A stretch of 43,465 nt of DNA, from contig NZ_JAAHHS010000032.1 of the NCBI RefSeq assembly GCF_010692395.1, forward strand, positions 1 through 43,465. Direction: 5' to 3'. The stretch comes from Moorena sp. SIO3H5. GTDB taxonomy: Bacteria; Cyanobacteriota; Cyanobacteriia; Cyanobacteriales; Coleofasciculaceae. The translations under genes and the position numbers were made by a program. Each line of letters starts with the position of its first letter. Positions within the stretch are counted from its first letter, which is position 1. Of the stretch, positions 9,293-18,000 are shown one piece after another. Below the pieces are notes generated by a model. It saw nothing but the letters and a program-made list of their open reading frames with translations. It made no database searches and had not been told where the DNA came from.

Positions 9293-10453
9293 ATGACATT
9301 CATATTAAAATCTAATAATGTTTTTGACTATCTAGCTGCTCGTGGTTTATGCAATCCTTCCGAGCAAGATATCAGTAAAATTGAGCCACTGGAAGCCAAG
9401 AATTTTAACTTATTGCTGACCTTTCCAGATGGTAATAAGCTGCTAGTCAAGCAGGAGCGACATAACCAAGAAGGGAAAGCCGCTGGTGAGTTTTTGAATG
9501 AATGGCGAATTCAAGAATTCTTACAGCAATTTCCAGAACTTGCTAACCTCCGCTCTTTGATACCAGAGGTGTTGCATTTTGATGGTGAGAATTCCATTAT
9601 GGTTTTCCGCTATCTTGATGACTATCGGGATTTAATGGATTTCTACGCCAAGGAAAATATCTTTCCGACAGAGGTTGCTGGCAGCATCGGCACCCTCTTA
9701 GGAAAAATCCATCATCATACATTTAATCGTAAAGACTATCAAGATTTTTTCTGTACCGAAACCGATAATCCCACCACTGACCAAGTGCCTAGATTAGTTA
9801 ATAGTTTAGAACGAATTGGTCCGGAGATTTTTGGTGCGGTACCTGCTGACGGCCTGAAATTCTTTGCCCTTTATCAACGATACGATAGTTTAGGGCAAGC
9901 GATCGCACAACTAGGCAATGCTTTTGCCCCCTGTTGTCTGACCCACAATGACCTAAAGCTAAATAATATCCTTCTGCACCAAGATTGGGAGCATCAGAGT
10001 ACCAGCATTGTCAGGTTAATTGATTGGGAGCGCTGTAGTTGGGGAGACCCAGGGTTTGATTTAGGAACACTGATCAGCAGCTATGTCCAAATCTGGCTGA
10101 GTAGCCTGGTGATCAGTAAATCTTTAAGTATTGAAGAATCCCTAGGTTTAGCCATGACCCCCTTGGAACAGCTCCAGCCTTCCATTGCTGCCCTAACCAA
10201 AGGGTATTTTGAAACCTTTCCAGAAATTTTAGAACACCGACCTGATTTCTTGCGGACAGCAGTACAATTTACCGGTTTTGGTTTGATTCAACGAATTCGG
10301 GCGATGATTGAATACCAAAAATCCTTTGGTAATGCCGGGATTGCCATGCTCCAGGTTGCCAAGACCTTGTTGTGTCGTCCAGAACCATCCATGCCCACAA
10401 TTTTTGGCCCTGCTATTGCTGAACTAATCCAACTCAGTCCTTCTGCTGTTTAA
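9293..10453 (+). CDS. RiPP-type kinase (aminoglycoside-phosphotransferase fold; LxmK/TvaC-like), copy 1
   Basis: A 386-residue APH-fold kinase. Visible elements: ATP-binding Lys53 in KLLVKQERH; the Brenner motif THNDLKLNNIL with His218, catalytic Asp220 and Asn225; and the metal-binding Asp244 in LIDWERCSWGDPGFDLG. It is followed by a HopA1-family gene. That pair is the split dehydratase of class V lanthipeptides (LxmK/LxmY) and thioamitides (TvaC/TvaD), where the kinase phosphorylates Ser/Thr of the precursor. The ATG at 9293 is preferred over upstream in-frame starts: the extension would encode translated heptad repeats (FPIPDSRFPIP), and the second copy (27180) starts at the equivalent place. 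Assignment to this kinase family is strong; the substrate is inferred from context. Confidence 0.82.
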   Translation: MTFILKSNNVFDYLAARGLCNPSEQDISKIEPLEAKNFNLLLTFPDGNKLLVKQERHNQEGKAAGEFLNEWRIQEFLQQFPELANLRSLIPEVLHFDGENSIMVFRYLDDYRDLMDFYAKENIFPTEVAGSIGTLLGKIHHHTFNRKDYQDFFCTETDNPTTDQVPRLVNSLERIGPEIFGAVPADGLKFFALYQRYDSLGQAIAQLGNAFAPCCLTHNDLKLNNILLHQDWEHQSTSIVRLIDWERCSWGDPGFDLGTLISSYVQIWLSSLVISKSLSIEESLGLAMTPLEQLQPSIAALTKGYFETFPEILEHRPDFLRTAVQFTGFGLIQRIRAMIEYQKSFGNAGIAMLQVAKTLLCRPEPSMPTIFGPAIAELIQLSPSAV

Positions 10454-10871
10454 CTAAGACCTTACACCAAGTTTAAAATTTACCTGTCAAGGTAGGGAAC
10501 AGGGAACGGGGAACAGGGAACAGTGATAAGATTTCACTATTTGATTACTGAAATTGATTGTTATCACTGTCTTGATGCAATAGCGAATGGGAGAAACCCC
10601 CGCAGGTCGGCGCTGCATCGCTTCCGTTATTAAGTTTTTTTGTACTGGTGGAAGATCTCAGTTTAAGACATATACCAATCCGTGTAGGAATTGCGATAAT
10701 TTTTGTTCCCTGTTCCCTGTTCCCTGTTCCCTGTTCCCTACTCCCTTTTCCCTACTCCCTGTTCCCTGTTCCCTGTTCCCTGTTCCCTTCCCTACTCCCT
10801 ACTCCCTACTCCCTACTCCCTACTCCCTACTCCCTACTCCCTACTCCCTACTCCCTACTCCCTACCAAATT
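10454..10871 (+). repeat. Intergenic with heptanucleotide arrays in opposite polarity and a palindromic repeat
   Basis: After the kinase stop comes a purine-rich array (AGGGAACAGGGAACGGGGAACAG, 10491-10523), then a palindromic element (CTTGATGCAATAGCG ... GCGCTGCATCGC, 10571-10620) whose relatives lie at 18650-18800 and 38760. A long pyrimidine array of TTCCCTG and ACTCCCT units fills 10706-10865 and stops 6 bp before the HopA1 ATG. The purine and pyrimidine arrays are complementary in the transcript. All three frames through the array are open, giving Pro-Cys-Ser-Leu type artefact ORFs. Confidence 0.8.
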
Positions 10872-11984
10872 ATGATCCAACTACTTGATTCTAGAGCAAT
10901 TCAACCATCCCAAGTCGCCAATCAGCAATTACTAGACGTTCTAGACGATATTGTTAACAAAGTAAAAATCCAATCAGACTTCTCTATTCACCATTCAGAT
11001 TACAAACCGTTGGAAATTCCAGCCGAAGCTGTGGAACGTTTTCAACGGATGCCCCAGGATATGCAGAAAAAATATATCACTCTGCAACTGCGGAGTTTTC
11101 TATATGGTATTTATTACAACGGCTCAATGCGAGATGCTCTCGCACCGGAAGCAGATACGGAAGCTGCGCCAGTAGACCTGGAGAACAATACCATCCTGGG
11201 AGTAGATGTAGGATTTTATCAGCGACTCCACGACAGTAATAGTGGCAAAGGCTACTTTGACCCTGGTTGGTCTGTTCTCAGAGAAGAAAGTGATGGCAGT
11301 TTGGCTGTGACTAAGGGAGGATTGAGGCTGCATATTGAACGGGAGCAGCATCTGCCAGCATCCGAGCAATCTGCCACCGTAGGGGATTCAGTAGCAATCC
11401 GTATGCCTAAGAATTTGGTGCAAAATGGCTTTTATATGGCCGTTGGCAATCTAGAAGCAAATCGTCCGCACACAGACCAGTCAGTGACTGTGCGAATTTA
11501 CTTCAACTTTTCTCCTGAGGGTGCAGTTGCCGTAATGGGTAGCTTAACCCAACAGCTCAACGACATGGAAATTCCGTTCCACTTTAAAGTTTTGTACAAT
11601 CCCAAAGACTACGAACGGCACGATTCGGGGGTACTCTACTTTGACAAGTGTCACTATGAGGCTGTTGAGGGAGTTTTAAAGACTATTTATACAGAGCACC
11701 AATCCCATTTTCAGCCAGAGGTTCCATTATTTACCATGGAGCTAGCACCAGGATTGGGGTTAGCAGAAGAACCAGACCAAAAATTTGCTGAACAGGAAAG
11801 CTTTGGCATGAATCGCTGTCAGATTGTGGCCAATGGGTTGTTAGAAGCTTGGCATCAAGGGGATGATTCCACCGAAGGAAGGATGAAGGCTATCCTTGGG
11901 CAATTTTCTAGGCTGGGGATTGACTTGCAGCGTGTTTATCTCAATGCCAATTCTGAAGATATTTATCAGTGTTTAGATATATAG
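10872..11984 (+). CDS. HopA1-family protein (LxmY/TvaD-like putative phospho-Ser/Thr lyase), copy 1
   Basis: A 370-residue protein resembling the T3SS effector HopA1 family. In lanthidin and thioamitide pathways this family (LxmY, TvaD) eliminates phosphate from phospho-Ser/Thr made by the partner kinase. Conserved features shared with copy 2 (28387) include VGFYQRLHDSNSGKGYF, the REESDGSL and EREQHLPASEQSATVGD blocks, FNFSPEGAVAVM, YNPKDYERHDSGVLYF and the C-terminal LNANSEDIYQCLD. The true start is the ATG at 10872, because copy 2 begins at the same point; a longer frame upstream only translates the heptad array. No Shine-Dalgarno sequence precedes it. The 3' end of this gene recurs as remnants at 24103 and 25001. 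The lyase role is from family knowledge. Confidence 0.8.
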   Translation: MIQLLDSRAIQPSQVANQQLLDVLDDIVNKVKIQSDFSIHHSDYKPLEIPAEAVERFQRMPQDMQKKYITLQLRSFLYGIYYNGSMRDALAPEADTEAAPVDLENNTILGVDVGFYQRLHDSNSGKGYFDPGWSVLREESDGSLAVTKGGLRLHIEREQHLPASEQSATVGDSVAIRMPKNLVQNGFYMAVGNLEANRPHTDQSVTVRIYFNFSPEGAVAVMGSLTQQLNDMEIPFHFKVLYNPKDYERHDSGVLYFDKCHYEAVEGVLKTIYTEHQSHFQPEVPLFTMELAPGLGLAEEPDQKFAEQESFGMNRCQIVANGLLEAWHQGDDSTEGRMKAILGQFSRLGIDLQRVYLNANSEDIYQCLDI

Positions 11985-12455
11985 CAATTATCATAATCAT
12001 GAGGTACACATATTTTTTTACCACTCCCTGCTCTCTGCTCCCTAAAAACTAGGACGAAAGTACCTTACCCAATTGAGAACTGGTAAAAAATAATTTTAGT
12101 CTTTTAGTCCAAGAGTAGTCTTGGACTATTTTTTATAGTTTTTATCAGTTCCACTAGTTTTTTAGACATAACTAGTTTAGTTTATTACATAAATTCGATA
12201 GCATCTCAATATAGAAATATCATTTTATAGCACTACCTAAACAGATTAGAACATTTTATCAAGGCTGGATATATACAGTATCGTATAATCTCATTTAGTT
12301 TAATTATTGATAGAGACAAAACTGTTGTTGTTTCAGCGTAAATATAAACAAAAAATCAACAGAACACGGTTGTTTTTGAATAATATAAAAACAGGAATTC
12401 AACATGGCTTATTTATTCCTACTTAACCACAACCGTTTATTGGAGTAAAGTTCAA
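11985..12455 (+). promoter_or_regulatory. Conserved 5' leader block of precursor A (copy 1 of 7)
   Basis: This intergenic region contains the block that recurs before seven precursor genes. Elements in order: a terminator-like hairpin (12105-12134); TCCACTAGTTTTTTAGACATAACTAGTTTAGTT; a GACAAAACTGTT segment near 12316; then an inverted repeat AGGAAT ... ATTCCT 36-62 bp before the ATG, and TATTGGAG as ribosome binding site. This copy is the most diverged of the seven in its second half. The block may give each precursor its own promoter and a structured 5' UTR. Confidence 0.6.
12105..12134 (+). terminator. Rho-independent-type hairpin after HopA1 copy 1
   Basis: TAGTCCAAGA, loop GTAG, TCTTGGACTA then TTTTTT. 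A perfect 10-bp stem with a U-tract that would end the kinase/HopA1 transcript or attenuate entry into the precursor gene. Homologous hairpins at 20750, 21747, 24221, 25388, 26480 and 29938 carry paired base changes (AGTCC/GGACT here, AGCCC/GGGCT at 24221), which supports selection on RNA pairing. Confidence 0.75.
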
Positions 12456-12683
12456 ATGGCCAAGATAAAAATTAAGGACATCAAACTAACTGGCGCTGAC
12501 TTGTTCGACGATTCTGAAAGTTTTATGAACGAACTGAGTAATGATGAGCTTGATCAGGCTATGGGAGGAGGTCTAGTTCGAGTAGAGTCAGTACAATTTA
12601 GCTGTAATTGCTGTCCCACTACTGGAGGTATTAAAATTAGAACTTTAACCTACGACTACCCATGTAGCCCTGTAATCCTGTAA
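12456..12683 (+). CDS. RiPP precursor peptide A
   Basis: A 75-residue precursor. The leader MAKIKIKDIKLTGADLF, then DDSESFMNELSNDELDQAM, ends at GGG (residues 37-39), the site expected for the C39 peptidase of the exporter at 35-38 kb. The core (about 36 residues) is rich in Ser, Thr and Cys: ESVQFSCNCCPTTGG and TLTYDYPCSPVIL, with four Cys and many hydroxyl residues, as expected of a lanthipeptide. It lies between HopA1 and the two heme-oxygenase-like genes and is followed by a hairpin (12701-12735), so it can be the abundant product of a shared transcript. The ring pattern cannot be read from sequence. Confidence 0.85.
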   Translation: MAKIKIKDIKLTGADLFDDSESFMNELSNDELDQAMGGGLVRVESVQFSCNCCPTTGGIKIRTLTYDYPCSPVIL

Positions 12684-12700
12684 ACTCTTTTGACCAAATA

Positions 12701-12735
12701 CCTTCACTTCTGAATCCTACATTTAGTAGTGAAGG
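12701..12735 (+). terminator. Hairpin between precursor A and the downstream enzymes
   Basis: CCTTCACT ... AGTGAAGG, an 8-bp stem with a loop of about 19 nt and no U-tract. It fits a partial terminator or an RNA-stability element that lets the small precursor mRNA outnumber the enzyme mRNA. Confidence 0.45.
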
Positions 12736-12792
12736 TTTGAGCAATCAAATGAGTATAACTATTACCTAACGTTCTGATCCCGGAGTCAGTCG

Positions 12793-13878
12793 ATGTCTAA
12801 GTATACCCTTCCCCCTCTCAAGGAAGATTCTATAGTAACGTCAGCTTTAGAGCCAGAGTTATCCCAGGGTAAATTTCAGGATAAAAAACCACAATACCCT
12901 TCAGTGCTGCTTCCCAAATTAGCCTGTAAGGTTAATTACTATCAAGATAAGCTGATTTTTTCTCAGGATGGTCGAGATTTCGCGTTTCAGGTTAACAGTC
13001 AATCAGGAAAAATCTTAAAAAAGTTCTTCTCCCTGATGGACGGGACTAAGAGTCTGAGTGAACTACAAGAAATTTTTTCTGCTAATAATTCCGAGCTGAT
13101 AAATACTATTGTGCGTCACCTGGACGAAAACAACTTACTGGATGACGTTGCTCAGGTCAGGGTTAATTCAGGCATCGACACTGTGCTGGAATTGGAAGAT
13201 TTGACCACTGAATTGCTCAATCAGCAGGTTGATCAAAATCTCTTCCTGAAATCCATCAAGTCACCGACATCCCAACTTCCAATCAACGTTGTTTATGGTT
13301 TTATAATAGAGCATTACCACTTTATTACTCAACAGTGCTGTTTTGATTCTGTTGGACTTAGCTTCCAAAGCTCTACAAAAGTTCGACAATTGCTAAACGA
13401 ACGCTACACTAAAGAATACCGCCAAGACCAGGAACTGGTAATGGCAGCACTTAATGCTATTGGCATTAGCGGTGAGCAACTCGCGGACACCATGCCACTC
13501 CCAGAAACCATGGGGATGTGCAATGCTTTGACCTATTGGGCGAACTTTGAGCCACTCTTTTTCTTGAGTACCCTGGGATTTTTGGCAGGTCAGACCCGTA
13601 AGAATTTTGAATTTTTAAGTCAAGCCTGTGAGCGTGTTGAATTAGATTCTGGCTTTATCAACCCGATTAGACAACTGGCAAACAGCAAGCTAAAACTCGA
13701 ACCAGAAAATTTAACCCGTCGCATCTTTCAAGACATTCCTCACATTGAGCCGCAAACACAGCAGCGATTTAGAGGACAAACTTACCTATTTATTGAAATT
13801 TACAACAATTTTTACAAAGCTATCTGGAATCATTACTCCTCTGCCAGTCATTTACTGCGGCGAGTTTCGGCAATTTAA
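12793..13878 (+). CDS. Heme-oxygenase-like (PqqC/TenA-fold) protein with N-terminal PqqD-like domain; metal site apparently degenerate
   Basis: A 361-residue protein. Residues about 45-120 (KVNYYQDKLIFSQ, then an ILKKFFSLMDGTKSLSELQEIF region and VRHLDENNLL) look like a PqqD-type winged helix, the RiPP recognition element that binds leaders. Residues about 165-350 align helix by helix with the next gene and with heme-oxygenase-like diiron oxidases: FIIEHYHFITQQCC, RYTKEYRQDQELVMAALNAIGI, MPLPETMG. At the second-helix ExxH ligand position it reads EYRQD, where the neighbour has ELHHD, and both His of the last ligand helix are missing. It is therefore likely a non-catalytic partner of the next protein. 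CGGAG lies before the ATG. The fold call is by pattern only. Confidence 0.68.
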   Translation: MSKYTLPPLKEDSIVTSALEPELSQGKFQDKKPQYPSVLLPKLACKVNYYQDKLIFSQDGRDFAFQVNSQSGKILKKFFSLMDGTKSLSELQEIFSANNSELINTIVRHLDENNLLDDVAQVRVNSGIDTVLELEDLTTELLNQQVDQNLFLKSIKSPTSQLPINVVYGFIIEHYHFITQQCCFDSVGLSFQSSTKVRQLLNERYTKEYRQDQELVMAALNAIGISGEQLADTMPLPETMGMCNALTYWANFEPLFFLSTLGFLAGQTRKNFEFLSQACERVELDSGFINPIRQLANSKLKLEPENLTRRIFQDIPHIEPQTQQRFRGQTYLFIEIYNNFYKAIWNHYSSASHLLRRVSAI

Positions 13879-13926
13879 CTCCCTACTCCCTGTTCCCTAC
13901 TCCCTATTCCCTATTCCCTTTACAAT

Positions 13927-14922
13927 ATGTCATTAACAAACGTTTTATTTCAACAACCACTGTTCAAAGATCGGGTATTTTTTGAATTCAAGGACACAGA
14001 AGTTGAAATTCATTATCGCGGTCAAGGATGCGCGATCGCCCTTGAGCCTGAATACCAAAAGGAAACTGTCCAACTGCTAAGACTTTTGCAAGCGGGGGGT
14101 ATGTCCCCAGAGCAATTGGGTCTGGCCTGTCCAGGAATCCAAGAGGATATTCCCGAACTCCTCGCTGAGCTGGATCGCCGGGGTCTACTGATAGAAACCC
14201 ATCAAGAAGTGGAATCTCGTGGGGTGACTGGACAGCAGTTCTATCGAGAGTTGTGCCGATTTCTTAACCGCATGAAGGGGCAATTTCCCCCTTCTCCTTT
14301 CTCAGAAAAGATGGCTGATGAGACCATTACCAGAAACCAGTTGATTGGTTATGCTTTGGAATCTTATCACGTTACCCATCTGTGTCCTAGACTGTTAGCA
14401 CCATCCTTAGCCAATTATGAATCCCCTCGGACCCAAAAACTTCTCCAGGAATTTTTTGTGTCTGAGTTGCACCATGACCGTTTGATTGAGAATTCCTTGA
14501 AGAGTGTGGGCATCGAAGGTGAGCAACTGCAACGGATACAGCCCCTACCCATGACTTTCGCAGTCTGTTCCACCCTGGCCGTTTTTGCCAAGCAGCATCC
14601 TCTGAGCTTCAAGGCTGCACTGTTGTTGTTTGAGGAAGACGACAAGGTATTCCACGAGTTGTTTAAGCAGCAGTCCCAAGCCTTGGAGTTACCACCTGAA
14701 TTTTATAAACCCATCCTGCTCCATGCCGGTATCAATGAAGAAGGGGCACATGACCAAATCACTTCGATTCTGCTGGCAGAAGTGGCTTATGTGTCACCAG
14801 AAGAACAAGTAGTGGTTAAAAAGAATCTGGGCATTCTGCTGGAGTCAATGGTTCGGCGGACTCACGAAATTCTGGATTACTATGGCAATCCTAATAATAT
14901 CATCCCTCGTTGTTTTACGTGA
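13927..14922 (+). CDS. Heme-oxygenase-like diiron oxidase candidate with N-terminal PqqD-like domain
   Basis: A 331-residue paralogue of the preceding gene, 48 bp downstream. The N-terminal ~95 residues resemble a PqqD-like leader-binding winged helix (EVEIHYRGQGCAIAL, LLRLLQAGGMSPEQLGL, LDRRGLLIE). The rest fits the PqqC/TenA/UndA-type all-helical fold: YALESYHVTHLCPRL, EFFVSELHHDRLIENSLKSVGI (an ExxH ligand pair) and PILLHAGINEEGAHDQI, which supply Glu and His residues for a non-heme iron site. Members of this superfamily oxidise or cleave amino-acid or fatty-acid substrates; here an oxidative change of the precursor is inferred from context. The short gap before it is filled with a pyrimidine heptad array and there is no clear Shine-Dalgarno sequence. 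The exact metal ligands are uncertain. Confidence 0.7.
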   Translation: MSLTNVLFQQPLFKDRVFFEFKDTEVEIHYRGQGCAIALEPEYQKETVQLLRLLQAGGMSPEQLGLACPGIQEDIPELLAELDRRGLLIETHQEVESRGVTGQQFYRELCRFLNRMKGQFPPSPFSEKMADETITRNQLIGYALESYHVTHLCPRLLAPSLANYESPRTQKLLQEFFVSELHHDRLIENSLKSVGIEGEQLQRIQPLPMTFAVCSTLAVFAKQHPLSFKAALLLFEEDDKVFHELFKQQSQALELPPEFYKPILLHAGINEEGAHDQITSILLAEVAYVSPEEQVVVKKNLGILLESMVRRTHEILDYYGNPNNIIPRCFT

Positions 14923-15051
14923 AGGGGCAATTTTATATTCAATGGGAAGTATGGAAATAGTTACACAAATTTATATTGACCCATGTAATCAAAAAATCAA
15001 ACTTTTTGAAAAATCTTTATAAGTAAATTACCACGTCGAGAGATTAGTACC

Positions 15052-18000
15052 ATGCCAGTAATAGAATCACAAATATCACCAATCTCGACTATAGCGATTA
15101 ACGCCACGTTTTTATCAGAGCGTCTCCATAACCCTTGTTACCAAAATGTTATTCCCCAAAAATATCATGATCTGATTGAAGAACGCCTCAAAACCTGGTC
15201 TAAACTCCTGGGAGGAGAACAACAACTGAAACAGCGCCTTCAGTGGGATGGATTAGACTTAACTACAGTCCTTAACTTACTACAAACAGGGGATTTTAGA
15301 GAAAATTTTCCCTTACCAAGCTGGGCAGAAACCCTCAAAGAATTAATTGAAACTACCAGCGCTTCATGGCTAACCCTAGAGGGGGAAGATAACTCTCTAC
15401 TTGACTCCCAAAATCCCTTACCGTTTGAAGACTTTTATTTACATTTTATCCGAGTAGGGCGCAGTAAATTAGCCACTCGATTATCAGCAAATAGTCCTCT
15501 GACCTTGTTGAGCCAAGAAGCCTACGCAGCCCTAGAAAAGAGCTTGCTGCAACAACTGGTTAATTTAGGAAAAGAAACGTTACTATTTGAATTTAACACA
15601 TTTCGGGAAGCTCACCCTCCTACCAACCAAACGACTCCCCAAGAAAGTCGAATTATTTATAATACTTTTTTTAAAAATCTTCTCAAAGATGGGGGGTTAG
15701 CATTTTTCAATCGCTACCCAGTCTTAGGTCGTCTGATAGCAACAACCCTTGATTTATGGGTAGAATCTACTACTGAATTCATCCAACGTCTACAACAAGA
15801 TTTTTCAGCAATTGAACGTACCTTTTCTGATCCGGCAAGTCTAGGAAACGTCCAAACAATTGAGACTTCCCTCTCCAATGCCCACCATGGTAGACGCTCG
15901 GTTTTAGCTCTTACCTTTTCTTCCGGGATTAAACTGGTGTATAAGCCCAAAGACTTGGGCTTAGATGTTGCTTTCAATCAGTTACTAGACTGGTGCAACC
16001 ACCAGCAAACATCTTTAAGCTTCAAATTAACTAAGATTCTCAATCGCCAGGGATATGGATGGGTTGAATGTATTGAGCACCAACCTTGTGAAAATCAAGC
16101 CGCAGTTCAACGGTTCTATAAAAGAGCAGGGATGTTATTATCACTGCTCCATCTATTAGGAGCAAGTAGTTGTGATCATCAAAATGTAGTTGCTAGTGGT
16201 GAATATCCGATTCTGATCGATGCTGACCTGTTGATGCATCCTGTAGAACACAGCGTGACGGAATCGGAAGACTGGTTTAAGTATTCAGTGCTTCATACAG
16301 GTTTTTTACCTGGTTGGGAAGGTGATACCTCCTCGGCAAATGCTCAAGATTCCAGCGTTTTAGGTAATATTTGGCCAAAGCAAGTTAAGTCCTCTCGGGA
16401 GTGGAAATTTATTAACACAGATGGGATGCACTTAGCTCCCAACACGGTGATTATTCCTGCCGGGACTAATGTGGTCATTCTAGACGGTAAAACTGTCTCA
16501 GCTAAGAACTATGTTGAGGAAATCGTCACTGGTTTTGAAGAAATCTATCACCTGTTAACTAAAAATCGGGAAATGCTCCTGGGGGAAGAAAGTCCCCTAG
16601 GAGCCTTACAATTTTTAAAGTCTCGATTTATGCTGCGCCCAACTCTAACCTATGCTATGGTCTCGAAACGCAGCCTCAGTCCTCAATATTTGCGTAATGG
16701 CGCGGACTATAGCATTCTGATCGATTTTCTCAGCCGTCACTACTTAATAGCTGAAGAAAACTTAGACTTTAAAGAACTATTAGGAGCAGAAACGACATCT
16801 TTACAACAGCTAGATATTCCCTATTTCACGGTATCTTGTAATAGTACTGCTCTAGAGTTGGCATCAGCTCAACCAATCAAGAACTTCTTTAAAACATCCA
16901 GTTACCAACGGTTAATTGCTAAAATCCCAAGTCTTGATGAAAAAGATTTAGCCCAGCAAATTAAATTGATTCGGGCGAGTTTTTATGCTAAGTATGCCCA
17001 TTTGACTAAGAACAGTGCTGCTTTACAGGGTAATTTATTCCAATTATCCTCATTAAATCCTGAGGAATTACTGGACGAAGCTATAGCAATTGGCAATAGT
17101 CTTGTTGCCAGTGCAATTCAGACTGGTGACGGCTGCAACTGGATTGATTTAGATTACATGTCTAAAGCTAATCGCTATCAACTCCAGCTATTGGATGATT
17201 CTTTATATACGGGGCGAGCTGGAGTTAGCCTATTCCTAGCAGCTGTAGGAAAAATTACTGGTGAGCAAAAATTTAAAGAGGTAGCAAAAGCAGCTTTATC
17301 ACCCTTACGTCAGTCTATTAAGAAATCACAAGCCGACCGAAATTTGTTGCAGTTAAGACTTGATGGAATCAAATTAGGTGGTGTCCTTGGTTTAGTAGGG
17401 CTAGGTGGGATTATTTACAGTTTGGTTAAAATTAGTCAGTTTCTCCAAGAGCCAGCCCTTCTCGAAGATGCCCAGCAAGCTGCAAAACTAATTACAGCAG
17501 ATGTAATCGCTGCCGATCAAACCCTGGATATTACTTTTGGAGTAGCCGGGGCAATCATGGGCTTATTAACTCTCTATCAACAGACAGCTGAGAAAGTGCT
17601 ATTAGACAAAGCAGTAGCCTGTGGCAATCATCTCCTATCACAGCGAACTCATACCCCCCCTAGGGCGTGGAAGCCAAACAATAAAACCCCATTAACCGGA
17701 TTTTCTCATGGTGCAGCAGGTAATTCCTTCTCTTTACTACATCTATATGCTGCGACTGCAGACAAAGCTTATTTGGAAGGGGCGAAAGAAGGAATCGAAT
17801 ATGAAACCAGTGTTTTTGACGCCTCAGTCCGAAATTGGCCAGATTTCCTTTCACTGGAACAGACCAATCAAATTAATTTCCAGCACGCCTGGTGTCACGG
17901 CAGCGTGGGGATTGGATTAGCCCGTTTAGGCAGTTCATCGATTCTACAGACACAGGCAATATATTCTGACATTGACGCAGCTTTGGAAACCACCAAGCAA

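Noticed and set aside
10587..10871. N-terminal extension of HopA1 copy 1 (95 extra residues)
   Set aside because: The extension is translated heptad array, and the paralogue at 28387 starts at the position equivalent to 10872.
12793..14922. Reading the two heme-oxygenase-like genes as true heme oxygenases or phycobilin enzymes
   Set aside because: They carry an N-terminal PqqD-like region and lack the usual heme-oxygenase proximal-His context; PqqC/TenA-type relatives fit better.
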